Below, one piece after another: positions 8,801 to 16,593 of a stretch of 64,000 bases of DNA. Every line of letters starts with the position of its first letter. Position 1 is the first letter of the stretch. The notes below the pieces were generated by a model, which saw only the letters and a list, made by a program, of their open reading frames with translations, made no database searches and was not told where the DNA came from. Source of the DNA: Pseudovibrio sp. Ad37. Its GTDB lineage: Bacteria > Pseudomonadota > Alphaproteobacteria > Rhizobiales > Stappiaceae. Made by a program: the position numbers and the translations under genes. The stretch is taken from contig NZ_LMCF01000021.1 of the NCBI RefSeq assembly GCF_001623075.1, forward strand, positions 1-64,000. The letters are read 5' to 3'.

Positions 8801-9104
8801 ATTTTGTTTCTACTGGCTGAGCAGATAAATCGAGAGGAACAACCTTATTGGAATTGCAGGCGGGCCAAAGTAGTGTTGCACCGCTGACGGCACGTTGTTT
8901 TTTAATCGCCTTCGAAATCGCCGGGACCTTACCAATCCTCATCTTTTTGCGGACAGCATCGAAGGGGAGGCCGATCAGAGCGGCATCCTGTGGGCCTAAT
9001 AGCTCGGCGAACTCCTTCGAGAAGCTACGAAAACAGCCGTTTCGGTCCAGCTCCCAAGTGAAGCGGATCGGCCGTTGTCGGCGTTTGAAGACAAAGTCAG
9101 CCAC
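5862..9104 (-). CDS. pdhS: PdhS-like PAS sensor histidine kinase (DivJ/PleC family)
   Basis: A 1080-aa cytoplasmic kinase. Residues about 10-115 look like a PAS-type domain (FTWELDRNGCFRSFSKEFAE). Residues about 120-565 are a long Glu/Pro/Ala/Val-rich, apparently disordered stretch. PAS domains follow near 580-690 and 735-850. The HisKA H-box is KISHEIRTPLNAVIGFSEVM with phospho-acceptor His860, followed by an HATPase domain with N-box NLLSNAIKF, RVRDTGHGM and GSGLGLPLTKALVEAN. The kinase core and the ending FPPQRVLAE are like PdhS of Brucella and relatives, which feeds the DivK-CtrA cell-cycle pathway and localises to a cell pole. The PdhS assignment rests on core similarity only. Confidence 0.8.
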   Translation of the reverse strand: MADFVFKRRQRPIRFTWELDRNGCFRSFSKEFAELLGPQDAALIGLPFDAVRKKMRIGKVPAISKAIKKQRAVSGATLLWPACNSNKVVPLDLSAQPVETKSGEYDGLRGFGVIRSVDAKKSDEPVDPLAVLIKLRASLKEESEGAEATSESAKTESPVSEPDVGLTLEHDQPERFVQGDAAPIEALSEAETHQVTEIVEAPLVDGITAPGFLQSEPEIPELIVDFREDAEEEEQEVVESAEHPEPETSSETAPVEEVVVTATLEPETDTGADINLPPEPNLPASDTQSGENGLHFLHDEEAIAIEENEGFLQLTDADVLRDPTDPLEIAAPVVVEAQPEDISEPEIVDQAESAPEAAEQVPAVSDLQAFEEDLTEIEDAPPEAAEQVSAAPPIPEPTSKDDFERAIANLPDAPQKKVRTGPRSLAELTNSIVRLVDMHPVPRENVGLSKPERDAFDKIARALGAEKKDEQAAVPAQAETAKIVPATPEETAALAVAETDVVETEFHEEPKPATAAKTDNIIPLPAESAARDETVEVEAEPKQDNVTHVVLPRVPPDIEEAAERAREKTGRIPDKPIVAPIDPRLLDRLPIGVAVVRDRDVVYANDTLLELLGYERFEGLNEAGGLEAIFAEPEECPTPSSQTVDRIVHVRLAEGGVLSVDARMHAVPWNGAQALMISVVEKMQGEADAPAASAHVQAPTGSETLVKHLHTRIEELESVLATATDGVLVMDQRGIIRSANQSAEALFNVGEDDLLGAPFTTFLADESHIAALDYLDGLVANGVSSVLNDGREVICQTLDGDIFPTFLSMGRVSHANEQLFCAVLRDITQFKRAEEELVSARYKAEKANTHKSEYLTKISHEIRTPLNAVIGFSEVMQEERFGELGNVRYKEYARDIHRSCSHMLTLINDLLDLARIEAGKMDLAFEAVSAADIINECVALLQPQANDQRVIIRASTPLSVPKIVADPKTLRQITLNLLSNAIKFNRSGGQVIISLVLDPNGEVRLRVRDTGHGMSKADLEAALQPFRRLNASSSTEGSGLGLPLTKALVEANRASFSINSEEDEGTLAEVTFPPQRVLAE

Positions 9105-9668
9105 GAGCTCGGTCCCTACTCTGAAGGTTTCCCAAGAAGGGGTTGGTTGAGAAACGCAATCTACTCTCTTTCACAGGCACCAAGACTCAAAATTGGCGGT
9201 GCAATCAAATGATATCCGGTTTGAAACGGGCATGTAAGCGACTTCAGCAGTTTTGCTGTAAGCTTACTAAAGAAACCTGCCTCAATTTATCAGGGGTGTA
9301 TTTTCCCAATTATAGCCCCACTCTACTTTATCTGTAAGCTTTGAAAAACCAGAGCCTGCCATTTATGGCAACCCACCCACCGGCATTTTCAAAAGCTAAA
9401 TCCTGATAAAGGCTTAGAGTTTAACAAATGAGCGCCGAACTTCGCATCTGTCAATTCCAATAGATACAAGCCACCCAATTATTCACCCCACAATTCCTGT
9501 ATACTTAAAGTACCGTAAACTGCACTGCTCGTTTAAGCTCCTATTTTCTTTCCCTATGGTTAAGTATAGCATTGCCACATCAGAGTAAACGAGTTGCAAA
9601 TAGGGGAGGGAATAGGCCCTTTCCACAGTGCGAATGAAACCTTAATCAACAATGGTGGAGGCTTGAGC
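9105..9668. other. Long divergent intergenic region, kinase/phasin
   Basis: No convincing gene was found. The region is AT-rich and must hold the divergent promoters of the kinase and of the first phasin. CAGCAG-TTTT-GCTG near 9244 is a short inverted repeat. A 64-aa frame at 9143-9337 has no family look and was not accepted. Confidence 0.5.
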
Positions 9669-10046
9669 ATGGCAGATACAAAAGTTCCTTTTGAAGTTTC
9701 GGATCAAATGCGTGAATTTGCTGATCGAAGCATTGATCAGGCACGCAAGGCTTTTGATAATTTCATGGATGCAACCGAAAATGCGGTGAGCAGCATGGAA
9801 GATGCATCAAGCACAATGCATGTGGATTCCTCAGACATGCATCGTCAGGCCCTTTCATTTGCTGAGCAAAATGTGAATTCCGCTTTTGAATTAGCGCAGC
9901 GCATGTTTCAGGCGCGCGATATGGAAGAGCTCGTAGGCTTGCAGCAAGAGTACTTGCACAAGCAGATGGAGCAAAGTGGAGCACAAATGCGTGAGATGGG
10001 TGAAAAGGCCTCCCGCGCTGTAAAAGACGCAGCAAAGAAAGCATGA
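9669..10046 (+). CDS. Phasin family protein
   Basis: A 125-aa, largely helical, charged protein with the phasin pattern: VPFEVSDQMREFADRSIDQARKAF, then amphipathic helices, and an Ala/Lys-rich end (SRAVKDAAKKA). Phasins coat polyhydroxyalkanoate granules in the cytoplasm and limit their size. The start is taken at ATG 9669, preceded by GGTGGAGGCTTGAGC; the upstream in-frame ATG at 9594 adds an untypical leader. A second phasin gene follows 311 bases downstream, and the two share the segment about residues 8-22 (EMTEKSVDQARE versus REFADRSIDQAR). Confidence 0.88.
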   Translation: MADTKVPFEVSDQMREFADRSIDQARKAFDNFMDATENAVSSMEDASSTMHVDSSDMHRQALSFAEQNVNSAFELAQRMFQARDMEELVGLQQEYLHKQMEQSGAQMREMGEKASRAVKDAAKKA

Positions 10047-10357
10047 GACTTTTGAGGAACCCTGGTTTTAAGGGGGCTGAGTCCTGCCCCACTTAACAGT
10101 GGAATGAAGCGTATTGGCGCCTCGTTCGAGAGGTGCCATTGAAACCCACCGCTGCAAATTCACGATTTGCACCACCAGAATAAAAAAGTTTTCTTCTTCG
10201 TTTCAGCAGCTTAAGCACGATCGATATTGTTGCGCCGCAAAATAATGTTGCAATGCACAAAATAGCTCCTATATTAATCTCAAGTTGACCTAAGGGGAGA
10301 CAGTTCTCTCCCTCTTGATCCTTTATGTTTCTCCCAAGACGATAAGGAGCAATCCAA
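10047..10357. other. Intergenic region between the two phasin genes
   Basis: No gene is seen; long minus-strand frames here are shadows. The region contains the paired TGC-N3-GCA motifs listed separately, and a GGGGGC/GCCCC imperfect hairpin just after the first phasin (about 10069-10091) that lacks a T-run. Confidence 0.5.
10230..10258. promoter_or_regulatory. Paired TGC-N3-GCA motifs (PhaR-like) before second phasin
   Basis: TTGCGCCGCAA and TTGCAATGCAC occur with centres 18 bases apart, about 100 bases upstream of the second phasin start. PhaR, the PHA-responsive repressor of phasin genes in Paracoccus and Rhodobacter, recognises TGC-N3-GCA sites. The assignment is an inference from motif and context. 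Confidence 0.5.
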
Positions 10358-10861
10358 ATGACTACTGCGAAAATTGATACTGCTAAATCCGAGAAGAAAA
10401 CTGAACAGGCTGCTCCAAAAGCCGCCAAGTCTATAGAGAATGAGGTGTTTGCAATGAACAAGATGGAAGTGCCTGCATTTATTCAGGAAATGACCGAAAA
10501 GAGCGTTGATCAGGCGCGTGAAGGTTATGCCAAAGTGAAGTCTGCTTCTGAAGAAGCATCTGCAATGCTTGAAGAGAGCATGGAAGTGACACGTGACAGC
10601 TTCATGGAAATCAATCTGAAAGCTGTCGATGCAGCGAAAGACAATTCCGAAGCTGCATTCTCTCATATTCGCGACATGTTCGGTGTGAAGAGCTTGTCTG
10701 AAGCAATCGAGCTTCAGTCTTCTTACAGCCGCAAACAGTATGATGCGATGAGCCAACAGGTGAGAGAGATGCAGGAAACTGCAACGAAACTTGCAACCAC
10801 GATGTCTCAGCCTGCAAAAGAAGCTTTCGACAAATCTATGAAAGATATGAAGCTGGCATAA
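10358..10861 (+). CDS. Phasin family protein, longer paralogue
   Basis: A 167-aa phasin. An N-terminal Lys/Ala/Glu-rich tail (residues 1-32, TAKSEKKTEQAAPKAAK) precedes the phasin domain (VPAFIQEMTEKSVDQAREGY to the C-terminus). The tail resembles the acidic/basic flexible ends of other phasins. The ATG at 10358 has a strong AAGGAG ribosome site. An internal ATG (10454) would give only the domain. It likely binds PHA granules together with its upstream paralogue; the two are separate transcription units judging by the 311-base gap. Confidence 0.88.
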   Translation: MTTAKIDTAKSEKKTEQAAPKAAKSIENEVFAMNKMEVPAFIQEMTEKSVDQAREGYAKVKSASEEASAMLEESMEVTRDSFMEINLKAVDAAKDNSEAAFSHIRDMFGVKSLSEAIELQSSYSRKQYDAMSQQVREMQETATKLATTMSQPAKEAFDKSMKDMKLA

Positions 10862-10892
10862 TTCCGGCTAAATTTTTTCAAGAACGTACATA

Positions 10893-10943
10893 TCCTCCCG
10901 ATTGGATTGCACAGCAATTTGCAACTCATACGGGAGGATTTTG
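10893..10943 (+). terminator. Terminator after second phasin
   Basis: TCCTCCCG pairs with CGGGAGGA, followed by TTTTG. The loop is long (about 30 bases), so it is a moderate-strength candidate. Confidence 0.6.
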
Positions 10944-11092
10944 CGTTTAAGCCTCTGAAAAACAGAGTGAAACCACCTAGTTAGAGTGTGTAACGAGCGG
11001 TTTTTTATCAGTGTTGTGGACTTTTTTCATTTTGATGTTCCAAGGGACTTGCCAACCTCAAAAATTGTACCTATGTTCCGCGCCACTGGCAA

Positions 11093-11169
11093 GCAGACGT
11101 AGCTCAGTTGGTTAGAGCGTCGGATTGTGGCTCCGAAGGTCGGTGGTTCAAATCCACTCGTCTGTACCA
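11093..11169 (+). tRNA. tRNA-His (GTG)
   Basis: A full cloverleaf with encoded CCA. Acceptor GCAGACG pairs with CGTCTGT, the D arm is GCTC...GAGC, the anticodon loop is TTGTGGC with anticodon GTG, and the T arm is GTGG-TTCAAAT-CCAC. The discriminator is A and no G precedes the acceptor stem (base 11092 is A). This is the G-1-less, A73 tRNA-His known from a large alphaproteobacterial clade whose HisRS has co-evolved. Confidence 0.95.
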
Positions 11170-11251
11170 TCTCTTCTTAAGGCTCCTTAGTGAGATAGTT
11201 GAGATCATCTGCTTCGCCAGTTCTTTTCCCTAGTTCCTTGAAAAGACTGGA

Positions 11252-13072
11252 TCATTCCTCAGGTATCTGCTTGGGAATAAGAATGGTATTTGCATTCCTT
11301 TCAATAACTTCCCCAAGCCAGAACGCGCAATCGGATTGCTCAAAGAGATCCTCATAGGTTGTTTCGATGTTCGCACCCTGCAGGACATTGAAGTTTGATG
11401 GGTTGCCGATTTTCGGCCAGCTCCACAATTTCCAGTCTTTGGATGGTCCCTCTGTGGGTGTCTTTGCAAATTGCGCCCAAAGCGCGTTCATCTTCACAGC
11501 AAGGTCTTTGTCTTCTTGTGTCGCGTCCGGTGGCATAGTGTTGAACACGAACGGCAATTCCGAAGCATGGCAGGCGTTGTCCCACTGGTTGTGTGGGCCG
11601 CAAACATTATTCACCTTCGGGTTTGTAGGCGGTTTTTCCATATTCTCGACAGATGTCTGCGCAAAGAAATAGAGCCACGTGTTATCGCTCGGCTTTTCCC
11701 GCTCGCTGTTGGCGGACATAGTAGGGCAGGTGAGCACTGAGTTCCCAATCAGGTTGGAAAGAGCCGTGGCCGGTGTCTTTGGGCGCAAGCCATATGCAGC
11801 AGGAGTTTGTGCACCATATCCAGTACGGCCTACAATCAACATTGGGTTTTCGTAATCCCGACCCAATATCCCATTGAAAGTTACAGCGTTTAGCTTCCCG
11901 GTCGCGTCAATGGTGTTCGCGAACAGAACGCCTTCGTTCTTGTTAAAGCCCAACATCAAGGGCTTTTCATTACCCTTTTCCATCTGCACATTGGGCTGCT
12001 CTTTTAGGAAACTGCCATCGATGATGGGGGAAAAGGCTATGCTGCCAGGCAGGGCGCTCAGGAACACTCCTTTTTTGAAGAGCGTATCCTGAAGCAAAGC
12101 CTGAGCCAGAAGAATTTGTCGCGTATTCGCTTTCTCAAGATCATCAAGCTGTGCTGTTAATGCACATTCATCCGAGTCTGGATTGCGAATGACAGCTCTC
12201 AGGCATTTTAGATAGAAGTAGAAGAGGTCACGCCCTCCCTCTTTGTTGCGATACTTATAGGCAGATGCGCTGCTTTGCATGATGCCTGCGCGGAACAGAT
12301 CCTGAGAGCTATCAGCGCTGAACATATGCAGGCCAACAGCCATCGCGCCGGAACTCACACCATAGATCGTGACCTGCTCAGGATCTCCGCCAAATGATGA
12401 AATATGCTTCTGCACCCACTTCAGTGCAGTCTGCTGATCCTGCAAGCCGTAATTGCCACCGTTGGAAGGCTCTTGTCCGGTGATCCCGTCAGTCGCAAGA
12501 GTGCCGAGAATGCCAAGGCGGAAGTTGACGGTTACGAGCACAATGTTCTGATCAGCAGCAAAAGACTTGCCGGAATAAAGCTCAATGATCTCTTTATTAG
12601 CAGCGTGATAGGCCTTGTCTGCTCCTCCAGCCATAAAACCACCACCATGGAAAAACACCATGACAGGCAGTTTGCTGAGGTTCTTGATAGCGTCAGCCGG
12701 TGCCCAGATATTCATATAGAGGCAGTCTTCTTCACCACGCAGCTGATCTTTGGGATTCCAAATCGGTTGCGGGCAACGAGCGCCGTACTGCAATGCCTCG
12801 TAGCCGTTGGGCTCATACTCATCAAACACACTGGAAGGCTGCCATCGGGTCGCTTGCCCATACTGCACGCCCTTGAACACGCTAAGAAGCTGGCTTCCGG
12901 CATCATCAGCTTTTCCGCAAAGGATCTTCTTATTACTGAGAGTGATGCAGGGCTGCTCAGGCGGTGCTGGTTGGTCAGGGGCAAAAAGCAGTTGGTCATC
13001 TGCATTTGGGCTTTGAGCAAATGACCACGTCATGCTGAGAATGCTGAATGCAAGGACAAGCACCGTTTTCAT
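11252..13072 (-). CDS. Secreted type-B carboxylesterase
   Basis: A 606-aa alpha/beta-hydrolase with a signal peptide (MKTVLVLAFSILSMTWSFAQ). The oxyanion-hole motif HGGGF is at 142-146 and the nucleophile is Ser240 in GVSSG. It has the family's EDCLYMNIWAP segment and SFGGDPEQVTIYGVSSG. The acid and His of the triad should be in the C-terminal half (for example NKNEGVLF and HASELPFVF). It hydrolyses carboxylic esters in the periplasm or outside the cell; the physiological substrate is unknown. It is monocistronic, with no partner genes. Confidence 0.88.
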   Translation of the reverse strand: MKTVLVLAFSILSMTWSFAQSPNADDQLLFAPDQPAPPEQPCITLSNKKILCGKADDAGSQLLSVFKGVQYGQATRWQPSSVFDEYEPNGYEALQYGARCPQPIWNPKDQLRGEEDCLYMNIWAPADAIKNLSKLPVMVFFHGGGFMAGGADKAYHAANKEIIELYSGKSFAADQNIVLVTVNFRLGILGTLATDGITGQEPSNGGNYGLQDQQTALKWVQKHISSFGGDPEQVTIYGVSSGAMAVGLHMFSADSSQDLFRAGIMQSSASAYKYRNKEGGRDLFYFYLKCLRAVIRNPDSDECALTAQLDDLEKANTRQILLAQALLQDTLFKKGVFLSALPGSIAFSPIIDGSFLKEQPNVQMEKGNEKPLMLGFNKNEGVLFANTIDATGKLNAVTFNGILGRDYENPMLIVGRTGYGAQTPAAYGLRPKTPATALSNLIGNSVLTCPTMSANSEREKPSDNTWLYFFAQTSVENMEKPPTNPKVNNVCGPHNQWDNACHASELPFVFNTMPPDATQEDKDLAVKMNALWAQFAKTPTEGPSKDWKLWSWPKIGNPSNFNVLQGANIETTYEDLFEQSDCAFWLGEVIERNANTILIPKQIPEE

Positions 13073-13411
13073 GGAACCCCACCTTCTTATTTGTTTTTGG
13101 GCTTCCTTCAGTGTTCATCTTTTAGGAAAAAACGGCGTTAAACAGCATGCTTTAAATTGCCTTGCGGAAATTGTGGCAAATTTTAGAGTGTCAAAAGGCT
13201 TTGTTTAATTCAGTGATGATTTGTGTGACTGCCATCACAAACCAAAGAAAATGGCTGTTTTCAGCGACAAATCCGGTGGAATTCAAGGACACACTCCTAT
13301 TGGGCACTTGTATTAGGCGCTCAGTGGCTTTTGATAGGGTTAATGTTCGATAGGGAGACAGATTCATTGTGATTCATCTGTCCCCCAAAAATTACGATGT
13401 GAGAATTTTAA
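13073..13411. other. Divergent intergenic region, esterase/OmpA lipoprotein
   Basis: No gene is seen. The region is AT-rich with promoters expected in both directions. A hairpin in the leader of the OmpA-family gene (13353-13386) is listed separately. Confidence 0.5.
13353..13386 (+). promoter_or_regulatory. Leader hairpin before OmpA-family lipoprotein
   Basis: GGGAGACAGAT and ATCTGTCCCCC form an 11-bp stem with one mismatch and a 12-base loop. It ends 25 bases before the start codon. No T-run follows, so it is more likely an mRNA-stabilising or regulatory hairpin than a terminator. Confidence 0.45.
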
Positions 13412-14074
13412 ATGAAAAAACTGATGCACGCCGCGTTTGCTATTGTTCTCGGCCTTTCCGTTGCAGCATGTACGACAACCAATCCATACACGGGTGAGTC
13501 CCGCGTTTCCAAAACTGCAGGCGGTGCAGGCCTTGGTGCAGCCACTGGCGCAATCATCGGCGCAATCGCTGGCGGTAAAAGTGCTCGTGTTGAAGGTGCA
13601 CTCGTTGGTGCAGCTGCAGGTGGTCTGATCGGCGGCGGTATCGGTAACTATATGGACCGTCAGGAAGCTCAGCTTCGTCAGCAGCTTCAGTCCTCTGGTG
13701 TTTCCGTAACCCGTAACGGCAACCAGATCGTGCTGAACATGCCAAACGATGTGACTTTTGCTGTTGGTCAGGCATCTCTGTCTTCCCGCGCAATGCAGGT
13801 CCTCAACAGTGTTGCTCTGGTGGCGAAAGAGTTCCAGCAGACTCGACTGAACGTTTACGGCCACACCGACAGCACCGGTTCCGCTCAGTTCAACCTGCAG
13901 CTCTCTCAGCGCCGTGCAGACTCCGTCAGCAACTACCTGTATAATCAGGGTGTAAACGGTGCACGCATCTCCGCAGCAGGTTACGGCCTGACCAGCCCGA
14001 TCGCGTCCAACGCAACTGAAGCTGGCCGCGCGCAGAACCGCCGCGTAGAAATCGTCCTGTCTCCTCTGAACTAA
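13412..14074 (+). CDS. OmpA-family outer-membrane lipoprotein (YiaD-like)
   Basis: A 220-aa lipoprotein. The signal peptide ends in a lipobox at SVAAC. A glycine-zipper segment follows (GGAGLGAATGAIIGAIAGG and GALVGAAAGGLIGGGIG). The C-terminal OmpA domain has the peptidoglycan-binding core VYGHTDSTG, then LSQRRADSVSNYL and NRRVEIVL. It should be anchored in the outer membrane and tether it to the peptidoglycan. The gene is monocistronic, with its own leader hairpin and a strong terminator. Confidence 0.93.
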   Translation: MKKLMHAAFAIVLGLSVAACTTTNPYTGESRVSKTAGGAGLGAATGAIIGAIAGGKSARVEGALVGAAAGGLIGGGIGNYMDRQEAQLRQQLQSSGVSVTRNGNQIVLNMPNDVTFAVGQASLSSRAMQVLNSVALVAKEFQQTRLNVYGHTDSTGSAQFNLQLSQRRADSVSNYLYNQGVNGARISAAGYGLTSPIASNATEAGRAQNRRVEIVLSPLN

Positions 14075-14099
14075 TCTTTCAGACAGGCAAAAGTTTTAG

Positions 14100-14130
14100 A
14101 ACGCGGTCCCTTGCTGGGGCCGCGTTTTTT
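14100..14130 (+). terminator. Rho-independent terminator after OmpA-family gene
   Basis: AACGCGGTCCC pairs with GGGGCCGCGTT (one G-T pair) around a TTGCT loop, followed by a T-run. Confidence 0.9.
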
Positions 14131-14165
14131 GTTAGTCTCCCGCCGTAAATAGGGGAGGCTGGCAC

Positions 14166-14924
14166 ATGACTCAGGACAATCTGGCTGCATCACATTTCCA
14201 GAATGCTGGAGAGAGTTACGCAAAGTATCGCCCAACCTATCCTGACGAGCTTGTTGAGTTTTTGGCCTCACAATGCCAGCAGCACAATCTGGCTTTGGAT
14301 GTTGGCTGCGGGAATGGTCAGTTCAGTAGCATGATCGCCAAGCACTTCAGGCAAGTGCTTGCCACAGATGTCAGTGCCTCTCAAATCGAAAACGCAGCAC
14401 CTGTTCCAAACATTCGCTTTGCAGTGGAACCAGCAGAGCACTGCTCAGCTGAAGACACGAGCCTCAATCTGATCGTCGCTGCACAGGCTGCACATTGGTT
14501 TGACCTGGCCAGCTTTTATGAGGAAGTCAGGCGTATTGCTGCGACAGATTGTGTGCTCGCACTCGTCAGCTATGGTGTTCTCTCCATCAATGATGCCGAA
14601 TGCAACGCCCGCTTTCACCAGTTCTATTACGATGAAATTGGTCCTTATTGGCCACCAGAGCGCCAGCACGTTGACAACGGATACGCCAGTTTTGATTTCC
14701 CCTTTCAGGAGCTGGAGTATCCGGAGATGTCTATTGAGCGGGATTGGACGCTGGAGCACTTCCTCGGTTACGTGCGCACTTGGTCCTCTGTCAAAGTAGC
14801 AGCAAAGGCTGGCAAGCAAAGCCTGATGGAAAGCTTTGCAAAAGAGCTGACCAGCCTTTGGGGAGATCTACAGCAACCCCGCAAGATCAGTTGGCCCATC
14901 GCAATGCGGCTGGGCCGTCTCTGA
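14166..14924 (+). CDS. Class I SAM-dependent methyltransferase
   Basis: A 252-aa protein of the Methyltransf_11 type. Motif I LALDVGCGNGQFS binds the SAM methionine/adenosine, followed by VLATDVSASQIENA and a VAAQAAHWFD segment typical of this subgroup. The N-terminal segment (FQNAGESYAKYRPTYPDELVEFLA) is the usual opening. The methyl acceptor cannot be told. Its 3' end converges on the metal-efflux MFS gene with only 12 bases between the stops. Confidence 0.85.
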   Translation: MTQDNLAASHFQNAGESYAKYRPTYPDELVEFLASQCQQHNLALDVGCGNGQFSSMIAKHFRQVLATDVSASQIENAAPVPNIRFAVEPAEHCSAEDTSLNLIVAAQAAHWFDLASFYEEVRRIAATDCVLALVSYGVLSINDAECNARFHQFYYDEIGPYWPPERQHVDNGYASFDFPFQELEYPEMSIERDWTLEHFLGYVRTWSSVKVAAKAGKQSLMESFAKELTSLWGDLQQPRKISWPIAMRLGRL

Positions 14925-14936
14925 GCAACAGCTGCT

Positions 14937-16256
14937 TTATAGGCTGCTAGGCCATCGTGTGTGTAGGTCGTCAATCTTGAACTCATGCACGTGGCTCTTG
15001 CCTACTTTGTCGACGCCCTTTGACCAATGTGGATCATTGTCTGGCAGGTCCTCGTGGGAATGCCGCAACTTCTTTGCATCCTTGCTCGGCCACAGCAGCA
15101 TTGCTGCGAAAACACTGATCCACGCCAATACCGCCATGAAGAGAAAGCTGACCGGAATGCCCAGACGAGCGCCAACCCAGCCAGCCATTGGATAACCAAT
15201 CAGCCAGCATATATGGCTGAGCGCAAACTGGCTTGCAAACACTGACGGAAGATCTCCACCTCTCGCAGAGCGTCGTAAAACCCGGCCAGAGGGTGTTTGT
15301 GCTGCAGAATAGCCAAGGCCCATCAGGAACCAGAGCGGAAGCAACTGCGTAAAGCTGCTCAACATAAATCCGAAGCTGAGGCAAACGGCCATGACACTGG
15401 CGCCCAAGATCATGACGCTTCTGTCTTTAAAACGCTCCAGAACTTTAGGAAGGCTGAGCGCTGTAATCATGGAGCCAGCACCAAAACAGGCTAGAGCAAT
15501 GGCAACGTCATCAGCTTGCAGGCCAAACGTGCCTTGTACAATCACCACGGTGTTCACAATCACCATAGATCCACCTGCCGCAACAGCCAGATAAACAGCC
15601 AACATTCCGCGCAAGCGAGGGGTGCTGAGGTAAATGCGGGTGCCTTGCGTCATGCGCTTGATGGTGCGCTGGTTTTTGGCCGGTTTGAGCTTTGGCAAAG
15701 TCACCGAAACAACGAGAGCTGCAGAAGCAAGGAAACCGATCACCGTGCCACTAAACAGACCATGAAAATTGATCACCAACAGCAAGCCAGCCGCAATCGT
15801 CGGGCTGAGCAGATTTTCTAGATCATAAGCAAGGCGGCTCAAGGATAGAGCGTTGGTGTAGTCTTTCTCCTCCGGCAGCACATCAGGAATGACGGCTTGA
15901 AATGCGGGCGTGAAGGCAGCGGAAGCGGACTGCAGCACAAAGATAAGCAGATAGATCTGCCAGATCTCAGTTACAAACGGCAGGGCAAGAGCAACGACTG
16001 CACGGATGAGATCCAGCCCCACCAGCACAGCACGTCGCGGCAACCGTTCAACAAACGCAGCTGCAATCGGGGCCAGCCCAACATAGGCAATCATCTTGAT
16101 CGCAAAGGCAGTTCCAAGCACTGAACCGGCGTCTTCTCCGGCGATGTTAAATGCCAGAAGACTTAGGGCGACAGTGGCAAGGCCAGTACCAAACAAGGCA
16201 ATGACTTGAGCAAGAAACAGGTGGCGATAGGTTCGGTTCGCGAGTACGGACAGCAC
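14937..16256 (-). CDS. MFS exporter with histidine-containing tail, probable nickel/cobalt efflux (NreB/NrsD-like)
   Basis: A 439-aa, twelve-span major-facilitator protein of the NreB/EntS-like group. The last ~45 residues are hydrophilic and contain six histidines (LRHSHEDLPDNDPHW, KSHVHEF, DLHTRW). His-rich C-terminal tails are known from the nickel exporters NreB and NrsD. It lies 47 bases downstream of a CsoR/InrS-type metal sensor gene. An imperfect copy of that sensor's putative operator lies between them. The export role is inferred from tail plus regulator; the metal is not proven. Confidence 0.75.
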   Translation of the reverse strand: MLSVLANRTYRHLFLAQVIALFGTGLATVALSLLAFNIAGEDAGSVLGTAFAIKMIAYVGLAPIAAAFVERLPRRAVLVGLDLIRAVVALALPFVTEIWQIYLLIFVLQSASAAFTPAFQAVIPDVLPEEKDYTNALSLSRLAYDLENLLSPTIAAGLLLVINFHGLFSGTVIGFLASAALVVSVTLPKLKPAKNQRTIKRMTQGTRIYLSTPRLRGMLAVYLAVAAGGSMVIVNTVVIVQGTFGLQADDVAIALACFGAGSMITALSLPKVLERFKDRSVMILGASVMAVCLSFGFMLSSFTQLLPLWFLMGLGYSAAQTPSGRVLRRSARGGDLPSVFASQFALSHICWLIGYPMAGWVGARLGIPVSFLFMAVLAWISVFAAMLLWPSKDAKKLRHSHEDLPDNDPHWSKGVDKVGKSHVHEFKIDDLHTRWPSSL

Positions 16257-16297
16257 GCGGAAACTCCTTTGGCTTCTTGTTTTCTTGAGTTGACTAT

Positions 16298-16313
16298 ATC
16301 CCCCTAGAGGTAA
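16298..16313. promoter_or_regulatory. Degenerate second copy of the metal-sensor operator
   Basis: ATCCCCCTAGAGGTAA shares its left half exactly with the perfect palindrome at 16594-16609. It overlaps the sensor's stop codon, 42 bases before the exporter start, where it could modulate a separate exporter promoter. Confidence 0.4.
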
Positions 16314-16582
16314 CGGGAGATTGCTTTGAACTCTTCAATCGTCTGTTCGGAATTTGCATCCGGATTGTTGACCGTGTCATCAAGGCAGTGGTCCAGATGA
16401 TCGTAGATCAGGGTCTTCTTTGCCTGCATGACAGCCTTCTCAACCGCATGAAGTTGCTGGGCTATTTCCACGCACGGGCGACCATCTTCAATCATACCAA
16501 TAATGGATTTGAGGTGCCCATCAGCGCGTTTAAGGCGATTAACAATTCCCGGATGGGACTGGTGTGTGTGCTTTTCAGTCAT
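16304..16582 (-). CDS. CsoR/RcnR/InrS-family metal-sensing repressor
   Basis: A 92-aa all-helical DUF156 repressor. The ligand pattern is Cys37, His62 and Cys66, with the exact 25 and 4 spacing of CsoR/InrS, and several His at the N-terminus (5, 7, 10) that could supply a fourth ligand as His does in RcnR and InrS. A His-Cys-His-Cys set favours a Ni(II)-type sensor like InrS over the three-ligand Cu(I) CsoR. The His-tailed MFS neighbour supports this. It is first in the two-gene operon; a perfect palindrome 12 bases before the ATG should be its operator. Confidence 0.85.
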   Translation of the reverse strand: MTEKHTHQSHPGIVNRLKRADGHLKSIIGMIEDGRPCVEIAQQLHAVEKAVMQAKKTLIYDHLDHCLDDTVNNPDANSEQTIEEFKAISRYL

Positions 16583-16593
16583 ATCTCGCTTTT

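Noticed and set aside
9143-9337. 64-aa ORF upstream of the first phasin
   Set aside because: Cys/Lys-rich random-looking composition and no ribosome site; probably promoter DNA.
10093-10461. 122-aa minus-strand ORF across the second phasin start
   Set aside because: Antisense to a clear phasin gene and its operator region; a shadow frame.
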